Assembly: GCA_005223035.1 (NCBI GenBank)
Contig: NJBK01000022.1
Coordinates: forward strand, 1 to 45,237
Direction of reading: 5' to 3'
DNA: 45,237 bases
Origin: Chloroflexi bacterium B3_Chlor
GTDB lineage: Bacteria; Chloroflexota; Anaerolineae; UBA7937; B3-Chlor
Positions 26,293 to 34,412 of the stretch are shown here, piece after piece. The position numbers were made by a program, and so were the translations under genes. Each line of letters begins with the position of its first letter. Within the stretch, counting starts at the first letter, position 1. A model generated the notes under the pieces. That model worked only from the letters and a program-made list of their open reading frames with translations, was not told where the DNA came from and ran no database searches.

Positions 26293-27579
26293 TCAGGCGA
26301 CCTTCTTGGCAAAGAAATCGGTCAGGCCTGTCTCAGACACCCGGGCTTGGATTTGCTCGACTTCGGTGCTGTAGAGGCCCAGCTCCTTCATGCGGTCGAA
26401 ATACACGGAGCCTGAGAAAGTGAATTTCTTGAACATACCTTCCTCGGTCCGCATCTCCTCCTTCACGTAGGCAATCATGTCGCCAACGCACAGGCTGGGA
26501 GGTAGTTCGAATAACTCCTTTCGCAGCGCGTGTCTGACGGCGTTGTGGCCGGCCAGGGTGCCCGTTGAGATGGCTTCCGTAATCCCGACGAGCATCCCAG
26601 CTTTCTCACCGCCACAGAACAGATTGTCAACTCCTTCTACCTTCAAGTGATTGTTGCGGGGCGACATGGCCAGGAACCGGATGGAGTTCCCTATGCCCCC
26701 AGAGTATGGGTCTTCGAAGCGGGCGTTCTCGAGGCCGGGGATATTGCGCAACTCTATCAAAGGGTAGAAGGGGCTCATCAGCTTCGCATGGCCGGTGTCC
26801 AATAGCACCACATTCTCTGCGAAGGCCGGGAGCGCGTACTGTTGGCAGCTCTTTATCTTCAGCAACTCCTGCTTTTTCTTCGCGACCTGCTTGGGCAGGG
26901 GGATAACCGCTACCCCTGTGTGTTCAAGTTCCCGCACGATACTCTCATCCAGGGAGTCCTTGTTCAACTTGCAGGAACCGCTCATCGATCCGAAAGAGCC
27001 ATCAACGCGCTTGGCCTTCATCTCCTGAACACCGGCACGGCCCGCGATGCTCACCCGACCGCCGAAAGTGGGGCAGCGGGTCACACACATGGCGCAGCCA
27101 TTACCGTACTTGCGGCAGTTCCCCTGGGGGCCCATCGTGCCTGTGGCGTCTATGAAAGCATCCCCTTCAAACCTCTGTCCGCTCTCTAGCTCCACGAACT
27201 GAATCTTGCCGTCGGAGACTTCTACCTTCGTGGCCCGGCTCACAGTCCATATCTCCACCTGCTTCTCTTGGAGATGGCGCCGGACGACGGGTTCCATCAC
27301 TGCCACGTCGTAAAGGCTGGCGTGCTTGTGACCTGGGAACTCCATATTGGCGTGCCGCGCACAATCATCGGTTAGTTTGAGGAGGTCGCCGCCTCCCATG
27401 GCGATCATCTCCTCTGTCGCTGTGAACCGTCCGTTGTTGCGCATGATGCCTCCCACTTGGCCTGCGCCTAGCAGTGAATCTGCCCTCTCCAGCAGGACGA
27501 CATCTGCTCCGGCCTGCCTGGCCGACAGTGAGGCCGCGCACCCAGCCCAACCTCCACCAATCACTATGATTCTTGACAT
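26293..27579 (-). CDS. FAD-dependent oxidoreductase with ferredoxin-like Cys cluster
   Basis: 428 residues from ATG 27579 (AAAGAGGTG ahead). The N-terminal dinucleotide fold VIGGGWAGCAAS and the FIDATGTMG and LFCGGEKAGM segments mark an FAD flavoprotein of the MnmG/HdrA/fumarate-reductase-like superfamily. Unusual is NCRKYGNGCAMCVTRCPTF (Cys155, Cys162, Cys165, Cys169), where CxxCxxxCP looks like part of a 4Fe-4S site. It may link the molybdenum enzyme upstream to ferredoxin or NAD. Lies 51 bases after that gene. Reaction unknown. Confidence 0.8.
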   Translation of the reverse strand: MSRIIVIGGGWAGCAASLSARQAGADVVLLERADSLLGAGQVGGIMRNNGRFTATEEMIAMGGGDLLKLTDDCARHANMEFPGHKHASLYDVAVMEPVVRRHLQEKQVEIWTVSRATKVEVSDGKIQFVELESGQRFEGDAFIDATGTMGPQGNCRKYGNGCAMCVTRCPTFGGRVSIAGRAGVQEMKAKRVDGSFGSMSGSCKLNKDSLDESIVRELEHTGVAVIPLPKQVAKKKQELLKIKSCQQYALPAFAENVVLLDTGHAKLMSPFYPLIELRNIPGLENARFEDPYSGGIGNSIRFLAMSPRNNHLKVEGVDNLFCGGEKAGMLVGITEAISTGTLAGHNAVRHALRKELFELPPSLCVGDMIAYVKEEMRTEEGMFKKFTFSGSVYFDRMKELGLYSTEVEQIQARVSETGLTDFFAKKVA

Positions 27580-27630
27580 TCCGACACCTCTTTCTGACTC
27601 TCGGGTAACCGTGGGGTAGACCAAATCAAT

Positions 27631-30441
27631 CTACCCGCTCTGTGTGTGCATCTGAAGTTCCTCTAGTGGCACGGTCCGTGGTAGGCCGGCCACGATCTTG
27701 GCCGACGTAGCTGGCAAACTGTAGATGCGCACACCAACCGCATCAAAGATGGCATTCAGGATGGCGGGCGTCAGTGGCACAGTTGCCACTTCTGATATTC
27801 CCTTGGCGCCCAACGGCCCAGTGGGGTCAGGCTTTTCAACGATCAGTGTGCGCACCGGCGGCGCATCGTCAATGGTCGGCACGTTGAGGTCACGATAGGT
27901 TCGCGCTTTCGGTATGCCTTGGTCTAACGGATAGTCCTCGGAGAGGGCGTAGCCCTGAGCCATGAGACAGCTGCCTTCGATCTGGCCTTCGATCTTCTGC
28001 GGGTTAATGGCACGTCCTACGTCGTGAGCAGCCAGGACTTGAAGAACCTTCACGGCACCGGTAGAGGGGTCTACTTCGACCGCTGCTACTTGGGTGGTGT
28101 ATGCGTAGCCGGGATAGTTACGGTATTCTTCGGGTGGCACGCTCCTGCGACCTTCCACGTCGGCGAGGGCGAAGGTCCTGGGTGCGATGTACACGTGGCT
28201 GGTTTCCACCTCAACGCCTCTTTGGCTTAGCTGTTCTTGCAGCTCGGCGAGACTTATGTGGGTCTCGGACCTCTGGTGCACAATCCCCTCGGCACGTAGC
28301 TCCAATTCCTGTGGTGGCACCTCCAGAATGCTTGCCGCCCCTTTCATGAGCTGGGCCTTGAACTTCTTGGCAGCCTCCAGGACCGCATTGCCGCTGATTA
28401 GGGTCTGCCTTTCCGCCACGGCTCCACCGTGTCTAGGGGTCAGAGCCGTGTCTCCGGTGATGAGTTCCAAGGCGCCATCAGCTAAGGGAAGGACCTCGGT
28501 GGCGATTTGAACAAGTGTAGTACGGATTCCCTGTCCCATATCTACTGCTGATGCCCTGAGCTGTACCTTTCCGCCCGGCAGCAGGCTGAAGATGGCTCCA
28601 GCGTCATCGACTTTCCCCTTCCCCGCGCCCACGTTCTTGAAGGCGCTAGCGACGCCGATGCCCAACTTCATGCCAGGCCTGACTCTTTGCCTGATCATGG
28701 GCAGTTCCTCTTCCAAGGCCCTTCGGGCAGCTGCAATTGTCTCCTCAATGGCGACGCTGTGTCTGAGGGTTTCACCGGCTGCCGTTTTACTTCCGCGCTT
28801 GAGGGCATTATTGTACCGCAGTTCAAAGGGATTGACATTCAGCTTTCTTGCAGCCTCGTCAAGGAGGGATTCGATGGCTACCGCAGCCTGGTTGATACCG
28901 AAGCCCCGGAAAGCGCTGGCGTTCACGTTGTTCGTATGCACGGCCCAGCCTTCCAGGCGCAGGTTTGGGACTTCGTAGGGCCCACAGGCAAAGATACAAG
29001 CCTGGTCAATCACTCTCGGCCCAAGATTAGTGTACGCGCCGGTGTCGGACAGTAGACTGGCATCCACTGCCAGGATCTTGCCGTTGTTGTCCAAACCCAC
29101 CCTGTAGTCCATGATGTAGGGATGCCGTTTCGTGCTGCGCTTCATGGACTCTTCTCTGGTCAAGGTGAGCTTGACTGGCTTTCCGGTGCAGTAGGCTGCC
29201 AAGGCCAGCAAGGGCTCCACGGTGCCGTCAATCTTGCTCCCAAAAGAACCGCCCAGCGGAGTGGCCTGGATGCGAACTCTCTCTTCAGGGAGGCTGAGAA
29301 CCTTGGCTAGCTGCGCCTTCAACTCAAAGGGGAACTGCGTGGCCACTTTGAGGTGGAGGGTGTCTCCCTCCCAGTAGGCCACCCCGGCCTCTGGTTCCAG
29401 ATAGCCGTGTTCCACAAAAGGCGTCTCAAAATGGCCTTCCACAACGAGATCAGCATTTGTGAGAGCCTGATCAACGTCACCCACTGTGTGAAGAAGGTGT
29501 TTGCACACGTTGCCATCCGGGTGCAGTTGCGGTGCGTCCTCGTCCAGGCTCTCAGCAGGCGAGAAAACACCCGGCAGCGGCTCATACCCCACCTCAATCA
29601 AGTCGCAAGCTTTCTCGGCGACTGCTTGGCTCTCGGCCACTACCATGGCCACCGCGTCGCCTACGTAGCGCACTCTATCGTCACACAGCACGGGTTGATC
29701 CTGCTTCAGTGGGCCGAAGCCGTTGTGACCGGGAACGTCGGGCCCCGTGAGCACTTGGAAAACCCCAGGCAACTCCTCCGCGGCGGTGGTATCAAGACCC
29801 TTGATCAGAGCATGGGGATGAGCACTCCACAGGACCTTGGCGTAGAGCATCTCTGGCAGGCAGAGATCGTCGGCGAATGATAGCCTTCCTTGCACCTTGG
29901 CGATGCCGTCAAGGTCTATGACCGACTCCCCGTAGCCGCCGCTGGTCGCAACGTCCATTTGGCCTGGGCGCTTCAGCCAACCGACGGCTAACCTGACCGC
30001 ATCTATGATCTTGAGGTAGCCAGTGCAGCGGCAGATGTTGTGCTTCAGTCCCTCGCGAATCTCATCCTCCGTAGGGTTGGCGTTGGCATCCAAGAGTCCC
30101 TTGGTGGCGATGATCATGCCGGGGGTGCAGAAGCCACACTGGACGGCTCCCGTGGCCAGAAAAGCGGCCTGAATGGGATGCAACACGCCGGGTTCAGACA
30201 ATCCTTCGATGGTGATGATCTCGGCGTTATGCAGCTTGCTCACCGGGAGGAGACAGGATTTGGCTGGCCTGCCGTTTACCAGCACCATGCAGACTCCACA
30301 GTGGTTGGTGCCGCAGCCATTCTTGGTGCCCGTCAACCTCAGTTCATCCCGAAGGAACCTGAGCAGGGGTGTGTCGGGCGGTAGCCTGGGGCTCAACCTC
30401 TTGCCGTTGATGGTAAGTGCGATGGTGGCCATAACTTCCAT
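27631..30441 (-). CDS. Molybdenum hydroxylase, MOP-like aldehyde oxidoreductase
   Basis: 936 residues in one chain: plant-type 2Fe-2S domain (Cys43, 48, 51, 63), helical 2Fe-2S domain (Cys102, 105, 137, 139) and the large molybdopterin domain (from about 165), without the FAD domain of xanthine dehydrogenase. This order and length match Desulfovibrio aldehyde oxidoreductase (MOP). The late GAKGISE segment is where the catalytic Glu of the family (GxKGxGE) sits. Electrons would go to a ferredoxin, flavodoxin or the neighbouring flavoprotein. ATG 30432 is an alternative start. An aldehyde is the likely substrate, though xanthine- or nicotinate-type hydroxylation cannot be excluded. Confidence 0.9.
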   Translation of the reverse strand: MEVMATIALTINGKRLSPRLPPDTPLLRFLRDELRLTGTKNGCGTNHCGVCMVLVNGRPAKSCLLPVSKLHNAEIITIEGLSEPGVLHPIQAAFLATGAVQCGFCTPGMIIATKGLLDANANPTEDEIREGLKHNICRCTGYLKIIDAVRLAVGWLKRPGQMDVATSGGYGESVIDLDGIAKVQGRLSFADDLCLPEMLYAKVLWSAHPHALIKGLDTTAAEELPGVFQVLTGPDVPGHNGFGPLKQDQPVLCDDRVRYVGDAVAMVVAESQAVAEKACDLIEVGYEPLPGVFSPAESLDEDAPQLHPDGNVCKHLLHTVGDVDQALTNADLVVEGHFETPFVEHGYLEPEAGVAYWEGDTLHLKVATQFPFELKAQLAKVLSLPEERVRIQATPLGGSFGSKIDGTVEPLLALAAYCTGKPVKLTLTREESMKRSTKRHPYIMDYRVGLDNNGKILAVDASLLSDTGAYTNLGPRVIDQACIFACGPYEVPNLRLEGWAVHTNNVNASAFRGFGINQAAVAIESLLDEAARKLNVNPFELRYNNALKRGSKTAAGETLRHSVAIEETIAAARRALEEELPMIRQRVRPGMKLGIGVASAFKNVGAGKGKVDDAGAIFSLLPGGKVQLRASAVDMGQGIRTTLVQIATEVLPLADGALELITGDTALTPRHGGAVAERQTLISGNAVLEAAKKFKAQLMKGAASILEVPPQELELRAEGIVHQRSETHISLAELQEQLSQRGVEVETSHVYIAPRTFALADVEGRRSVPPEEYRNYPGYAYTTQVAAVEVDPSTGAVKVLQVLAAHDVGRAINPQKIEGQIEGSCLMAQGYALSEDYPLDQGIPKARTYRDLNVPTIDDAPPVRTLIVEKPDPTGPLGAKGISEVATVPLTPAILNAIFDAVGVRIYSLPATSAKIVAGLPRTVPLEELQMHTQSG

Positions 30442-30525
30442 GTGCTCAGCTTCTGACGAGCTGCCGCTATCCAGCGGTCTGCGTTACAGGCCTCCTCACA
30501 GCAGTGGCCTACTTGGCCAGTCCAG

Positions 30526-32241
30526 CTATGGGTTGTCCTCTCGCTCTTTGACAGTCTGCTGCCATTTGTGAACCGGGGGAAGCTCAGACTCCTCCGATTC
30601 TGTGATCACATCTATGAAGGTGGGCTTTTTGCTATCGAGCGCTTGTCGGATAGCAGGTCCCAGCTCCTCCGGGCGCTCAATTCGTACCCCCTCCAGGCCG
30701 AACCCTCTGGCAATGCCTGCGTGATCGGTATCTGCCGAGAAGTCGACAGACAGGTAGCGACCTTCGTGGTACAGGGCCTGTAATGCCTTTATCCACCCGA
30801 AGCATGAGTTGTTGAACTGGAGAATGGTCACCGGCAACTGCAAACGAGCGATGGTTTCCAGCTCTCCGGCCGACATGCCAAAGCTGCCGTCGCCCATGAG
30901 GCCGATCACCGTGGCCTCTGGCCTGGCCAGCTTGGCACCCACTACTCCCGGTATGGCGTAGCCTAGCCCCCCGTGGCCACGCGGTATCACGACGTACCGC
31001 CCCGCGGGGGATGCGTAGAAAGCCGAGGTGAAGGGAGTGCCAGTACCTGCATCGGACACGACAACGGCATCTGAGGGCAGTGCGTCGTTCAGTTCTTTCA
31101 TCACCCGCTGAGGCTTGATGGGAATGCTGTCACTCAGCATCTTTTCCTGTGCGTTCTCCCGCCACTGCTCGGTCTGTGCTGAGATGTTCTCCAGTCGAGG
31201 CTCGTTTGCTCGTCTTGCCCGGCTTCCATCCCGTAGTGCCTCCAACAAGTCAGCCAGCGCCAGCTTGGCATCGCCCACCAATCCCACCGCGGTGGGATAG
31301 TTGTTGCCTATCTCCTTCGGATCCACGTCGACGTGGATGATAGTCACACCGGCTGTAGGTGAAGGGAGGGTCCAGTTCACGGTGGTCACAGAATCGGTCT
31401 TGCAGCCGACGTACACGATGAGATCTGCGGACTCAAGGATTTCGTTAGCATAATCGCGAGCTCCATTGCCTCCCACCACTCCGATGCTCAGCGGATGATC
31501 CTCAGCTATGCTGCCTTTTCCGTTGATGGAAGTCCCCACCGGCATGGTGAGTGCTTCGGCCAACTGAGTGATCTCAGCCCAGGCTTGCGAGATGAGTGCG
31601 CCTCCGCCAGCGATCAAGACCGGACGCTGGGCCTGCAACAGCAGTTCCGCAGCTCTGTCCACAGCTTTGGGATCAGGCCGTGTTCGGTAGGCGGGATATG
31701 TAAGGCACTCTTCCTCCGCGTACGAGGCAAAGGAGCCGATGTCCTCGTCGAGGATGTCGTGGGGTAAGGTTATCTGCACGGCCCCCGGGCGCCCGCTAGT
31801 GGCGATGCGGAACGCCCTGGAGACGATCTCAGGGGTCTTCTGAGCTTTCTTGATTCTCGTGCACCATTTGGTGACTGGGGCGAAGAGCGCTTCTTGATCT
31901 AGCTCGGTCAGCACACCTTTGTCGTCACCCAATAGTGGGGTGTCGGAAGTGAGGACGATAAGCGGTATTGAGGAGGCGTGGGCCTCTGCCACGCCGGGGA
32001 CGATGTACGTAGCGCCTGCCCCGCTCGGTCCCTCGCAGACTCCAGGCTTGAAGCTGAGCCTGGCGTAGACGTCTGCCATGAAGGACGCGGATCTCTCATC
32101 CCTGGCGAGGATGTGCCTGATGTCGCCCGGGGCGTCATACAGGGCGTCGTACAGGGGCATGCTTGTGTCGCCGGGTACGCCGAAGATGTACTCCACACCA
32201 TAGGCCTCAAAAAGGCGTACGATGGCCTCAGCAACCTTCAC
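30526..32241 (-). CDS. ThDP-dependent enzyme (acetolactate synthase-like)
   Basis: 571 residues with the three domains of the decarboxylase/acetolactate synthase group: N-terminal Pyr domain (FGVPGDTSM, activating Glu in ARDERSASFMA), central domain (PVLIAGGGAL), and PP domain (GLMGDGSFGM...LQFNNS). It could be a 2-oxoacid decarboxylase, carboligase or lyase. GTG 32241 overlaps the GntR stop by four bases (GTGA), so translation is coupled. A decarboxylase making an aldehyde would fit the molybdenum enzyme next to it. No ilvN-like small subunit is present, arguing against acetolactate synthase proper. Confidence 0.85.
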   Translation of the reverse strand: MKVAEAIVRLFEAYGVEYIFGVPGDTSMPLYDALYDAPGDIRHILARDERSASFMADVYARLSFKPGVCEGPSGAGATYIVPGVAEAHASSIPLIVLTSDTPLLGDDKGVLTELDQEALFAPVTKWCTRIKKAQKTPEIVSRAFRIATSGRPGAVQITLPHDILDEDIGSFASYAEEECLTYPAYRTRPDPKAVDRAAELLLQAQRPVLIAGGGALISQAWAEITQLAEALTMPVGTSINGKGSIAEDHPLSIGVVGGNGARDYANEILESADLIVYVGCKTDSVTTVNWTLPSPTAGVTIIHVDVDPKEIGNNYPTAVGLVGDAKLALADLLEALRDGSRARRANEPRLENISAQTEQWRENAQEKMLSDSIPIKPQRVMKELNDALPSDAVVVSDAGTGTPFTSAFYASPAGRYVVIPRGHGGLGYAIPGVVGAKLARPEATVIGLMGDGSFGMSAGELETIARLQLPVTILQFNNSCFGWIKALQALYHEGRYLSVDFSADTDHAGIARGFGLEGVRIERPEELGPAIRQALDSKKPTFIDVITESEESELPPVHKWQQTVKEREDNP

Positions 32242-32966
32242 TCAATCTTCTCCTCTCCAGCACCATCGGCACGCAAGGGTTGCTCGGTCGACAATACTTC
32301 TATAACGCTGTGTAGGTGCTCCTTCACTCTTTGCTCAGCGAGTTCAGGATCCTTTTCCTCTAGGGCTTCCAAGATGAGTTGGTGTTCCTTGAGGGACTGT
32401 TGCAAGCGCCCGGAAATGCGATCCGACAGCAATCGAAAGCGCTGCACCTGGTCGTCCAGATTCGCTACGATGAGCTGCAAACGTTGGCCGTTGGCCTTTT
32501 GCCATATGAGGTCGTGGAACCGGGCACCACACTGCGACGCAACCTCCGTTTCACCTCGGTCGAGAGCTTCCTGCATCGAGAGCAGCAACTTTCTGGCCCG
32601 CTCCAGGTCGCTTTCAGCGAAGGTGGGAGCGGCCAAACGCGCAGCCAGTCCTTCCAGCACTGCTCTGAGAAGGAATATCTCACGTATGTCCCGCATGGTG
32701 ATGTCGGCTACGTAGGTCCCTTTGTACAGGACTTTGGTGACCAAACCCTCTCGCTCCAACTGGTGGAGGGCTGTCCTGACGGGGGTCTTACTGATGCCCA
32801 GCTGCTGGGCCAACTCACTCTCCACCAAGGCCTGACCAGGCTGAAGCTTGAGTGATAGGATCGCGCCTTTGATGGCTAGGTAGGCTTGATCCTTGAGGGA
32901 AACTGGGGCACTAACCTTTTCCAATTGCAGGGAGTTTCCTTTTCTCACCCTGCGGTTGCGGGGCAT
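32238..32966 (-). CDS. GntR-family regulator, FCD/FadR type
   Basis: 242 residues from ATG 32966. Winged helix at about 20-85 (LVESELAQQLGISKTPVRTALHQLEREGLV, KGTYVADI), then the all-helical FCD ligand domain (about 90-225) that binds small carboxylates, often through a metal held by Asp/His residues (RFHDLIW, EHQLILEALEEKDPELAEQRVKEHL). First gene of the 17-kb - strand series; its own promoter overlaps an inverted-repeat operator, so it is probably an autorepressor relieved by a carboxylic-acid substrate. Confidence 0.92.
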   Translation of the reverse strand: MPRNRRVRKGNSLQLEKVSAPVSLKDQAYLAIKGAILSLKLQPGQALVESELAQQLGISKTPVRTALHQLEREGLVTKVLYKGTYVADITMRDIREIFLLRAVLEGLAARLAAPTFAESDLERARKLLLSMQEALDRGETEVASQCGARFHDLIWQKANGQRLQLIVANLDDQVQRFRLLSDRISGRLQQSLKEHQLILEALEEKDPELAEQRVKEHLHSVIEVLSTEQPLRADGAGEEKIE

Positions 32967-32992
32967 GATCCACCTGCTCAGCGTGGAAGATA

Positions 32993-33016
32993 TCATATAT
33001 CATATACGATATATGA
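32993..33016 (-). promoter_or_regulatory. GntR operator: 9-bp perfect inverted repeat
   Basis: TCATATATC (32993-33001) and GATATATGA (33008-33016) with a six-base spacer. It lies right at the expected transcription start of the GntR gene, the position for a repressor roadblock. Confidence 0.8.
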
Positions 33017-33021
33017 CCCAT

Positions 33022-33050
33022 AGTATATCAGCCTGCCCATTCATTGTCAA
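33022..33050 (-). promoter_or_regulatory. Promoter of the GntR-led catabolic series
   Basis: On the - strand TTGACA (33050-33045), 17 bases, TATACT (33027-33022), with start near 33015 inside the operator. Confidence 0.88.
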
Positions 33051-33523
33051 GTCGGTGCTGGTCACGCGTCCAAAACTTTAAGGTTATGGGGTTGAAACAG
33101 CTTGCCAACGAACCCGGCTGGCCCTGTCGCTCACATCCAGTGTTCTGTTGACGCCATCGTAGCGCGGGATACCCGATTCTGTAATAGAACCGACAAGGGC
33201 AGCGAGCGGTGACGTCGGGATAGGGACCGACACAGCTGGGCGTACGTGTCGCTGGGGCCTGAGGGGATAGCGGCACGGGGCTGACAGGGCCCCCCAGGGG
33301 CGGAGGCGCTGTACGGGTGTGCCACTACGGAGAATCATCTGAGCATTCCTGACTGACCTGACAGAAGGGCGGGCAAGGCAGGAGTGTGTGGTCGTGGCAA
33401 GTCTCAAGAGCCACGAAAGAAGTTCCTCCAGAACGGGCCTCGTTTTCTCTCTTGGGGGGGGAGTTTGCCACGGCGGTTTGCCAAGCGATTTGTTGAGCAA
33501 TCTGCCGAGGCAATTAGGAGCAT
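33051..33523. other. Gene-poor spacer at the island edge
   Basis: About 470 bases. Frames on both strands are open but have no ribosome sites and atypical composition. It contains a small hairpin TCGTGGC/GCCACGA (about 33393-33417). Nothing else recognised. Confidence 0.4.
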
Positions 33524-33552
33524 TTGACAAGCAGAATCAAATGTGCTATCAT
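33524..33552 (+). promoter_or_regulatory. Strong + strand promoter without a gene
   Basis: TTGACA (33524-33529), 17 bases, TATCAT (33547-33552). Start expected near 33559. No coding frame with a ribosome site follows; instead a strong hairpin appears 10 bases on. Confidence 0.7.
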
Positions 33553-33558
33553 ATGGAT

Positions 33559-33609
33559 GGAGGAAGGGGGTGCTGTCCGGCGCGTTGGTGATGCGCCACA
33601 GCACCTTTC
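33559..33609 (+). ncRNA. Possible short hairpin RNA
   Basis: Downstream of the promoter at 33524. GGTGCTGT (33569-33576) pairs with ACAGCACC (33598-33605), and inside it GGCGC with GCGCC, loop GTTGGTGAT. A weak TTT follows. This gives a transcript of about 50 bases if it ends there. Expression and end are not proven. Confidence 0.35.
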
Positions 33610-33656
33610 GTGCATATGGGGCCTTGGTGACAATTGTGACCGAATCGTGTAGGGGG

Positions 33657-33729
33657 AAAAAAAGGGCAGCGCTATATGGGTACCTGGTTTGGTGAAGGCT
33701 GACAACCCGAGGTCCATGGCGCTGCCCTT
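33657..33729 (-). ncRNA. Candidate small RNA, about 73 nt
   Basis: On the - strand, a promoter (33759-33732) is followed by a segment whose ends pair perfectly: AAGGGCAGCGC (33729-33719) with GCGCTGCCCTT (33672-33662), then a run of seven T (33663-33657). Inside, further stems pair AUGG/CCAU, ACCU/AGGU and GGUU/AACC, giving a nearly continuous hairpin with a 14-base apical loop GUCAGCCUUCACCA. The loop is complementary to a Shine-Dalgarno-like GGUGAAGG. No known RNA family is recognised. The closing stem plus T-run also serves as terminator. Confidence 0.68.
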
Positions 33730-33731
33730 CT

Positions 33732-33759
33732 AGTATACAACACCTTGTCAAGTTGTCAA
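33732..33759 (-). promoter_or_regulatory. Promoter of the candidate small RNA
   Basis: TTGACA (33759-33754), 16 bases, TATACT (33737-33732). The -35 lies in a short direct repeat (TTGTCAAG twice on the + strand). It starts right after the stop of the coiled-coil gene. Confidence 0.78.
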
Positions 33760-33760
33760 G

Positions 33761-34027
33761 TTAGCAAGATTGCTGACTACCAAGCAACCGCCTCCACCAC
33801 GGGGGCGCTTGCTCTTTCTCCAGGCGCTCCACCCGCTGCTTCAAGTCCTCCACGTGCCTGCGCAACGAGGGGCTGGAAGCCATCGCCAGCATACGCCCTG
33901 GCATGCCCTGGCTATCGCTGGGCCCTGTTACTTGGAAGACTCGTCCCTTGGGGGGTGTTCTGGTAAGAGGATATGGGCTTGCGGCGTTCGGTCTCTTGGC
34001 GGGTTTCTGGGGCGGCTTAGGGGGCAT
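33761..34027 (-). CDS. Small coiled-coil protein
   Basis: 88 residues from ATG 34027. Pro/Lys-rich N-terminus (MPPKPPQKPAKRP), then a heptad-like helix (SLRRHVEDLKQRVERLEKEQ) and a Trp-rich end (PPWWRRLLG). I recognise the tail style from small Chloroflexota hypothetical proteins only. No clear ribosome site; the frame is open further upstream. Follows the uncharacterised three-gene cassette. Confidence 0.5.
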   Translation of the reverse strand: MPPKPPQKPAKRPNAASPYPLTRTPPKGRVFQVTGPSDSQGMPGRMLAMASSPSLRRHVEDLKQRVERLEKEQAPPWWRRLLGSQQSC

Positions 34028-34112
34028 GATGAGACGATTGCTGGGATGGTCAGGGGCGGCCCAGACGAGGCAGCGCACTGTGTCCGATCTGGCCGCCTTT
34101 GGCCTTTCTGTC

Positions 34113-34412
34113 CTACAGTCGGTCCTCTGCCAGTCTCTGTAACAGGTATTGCTCATATTTGGGTCCCGTAAGCGAGCAATCCACGAGATCCTCAAATAGC
34201 TCTGTGGTGAGTCTGAGATCCTTTTTGATTCTTCCTTGGAGCCCTATTCCCAATGGCCCTCGGCCCTTCGGCACGCGCACCATGAAACGCCTTTTTCCCT
34301 CAAGAACAATCCAGTAGTTCTCTTCTTTTCCACACCTGTACTCTCCTGGCACCTTCGTGTCCACCGCCCAACGGACTTCTTGCTTCTCATGCCTCTTAGC
34401 TCTTGGCGACAT
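34113..34412 (-). CDS. Small basic protein of the three-gene cassette
   Basis: 99 residues, strongly basic at both ends. A beta-rich centre (YWIVLEGKRRFMVRVPKGRGPLGIGLQGRI) is followed by two helices (LTTELFEDLVDCSL, EQYLLQRLAED). Not recognised with certainty. It overlaps the preceding gene by 17 bases, so their products are likely made together. Size and pairing recall toxin components, but no catalytic motif of HicA, RelE or MazF is visible. Confidence 0.68.
   Translation of the reverse strand: MSPRAKRHEKQEVRWAVDTKVPGEYRCGKEENYWIVLEGKRRFMVRVPKGRGPLGIGLQGRIKKDLRLTTELFEDLVDCSLTGPKYEQYLLQRLAEDRL

Noticed and set aside
33084-33530. Long - strand frame in the spacer
   Set aside because: No ribosome site, Arg/Pro/Ser-rich composition, several equal overlapping frames on both strands.
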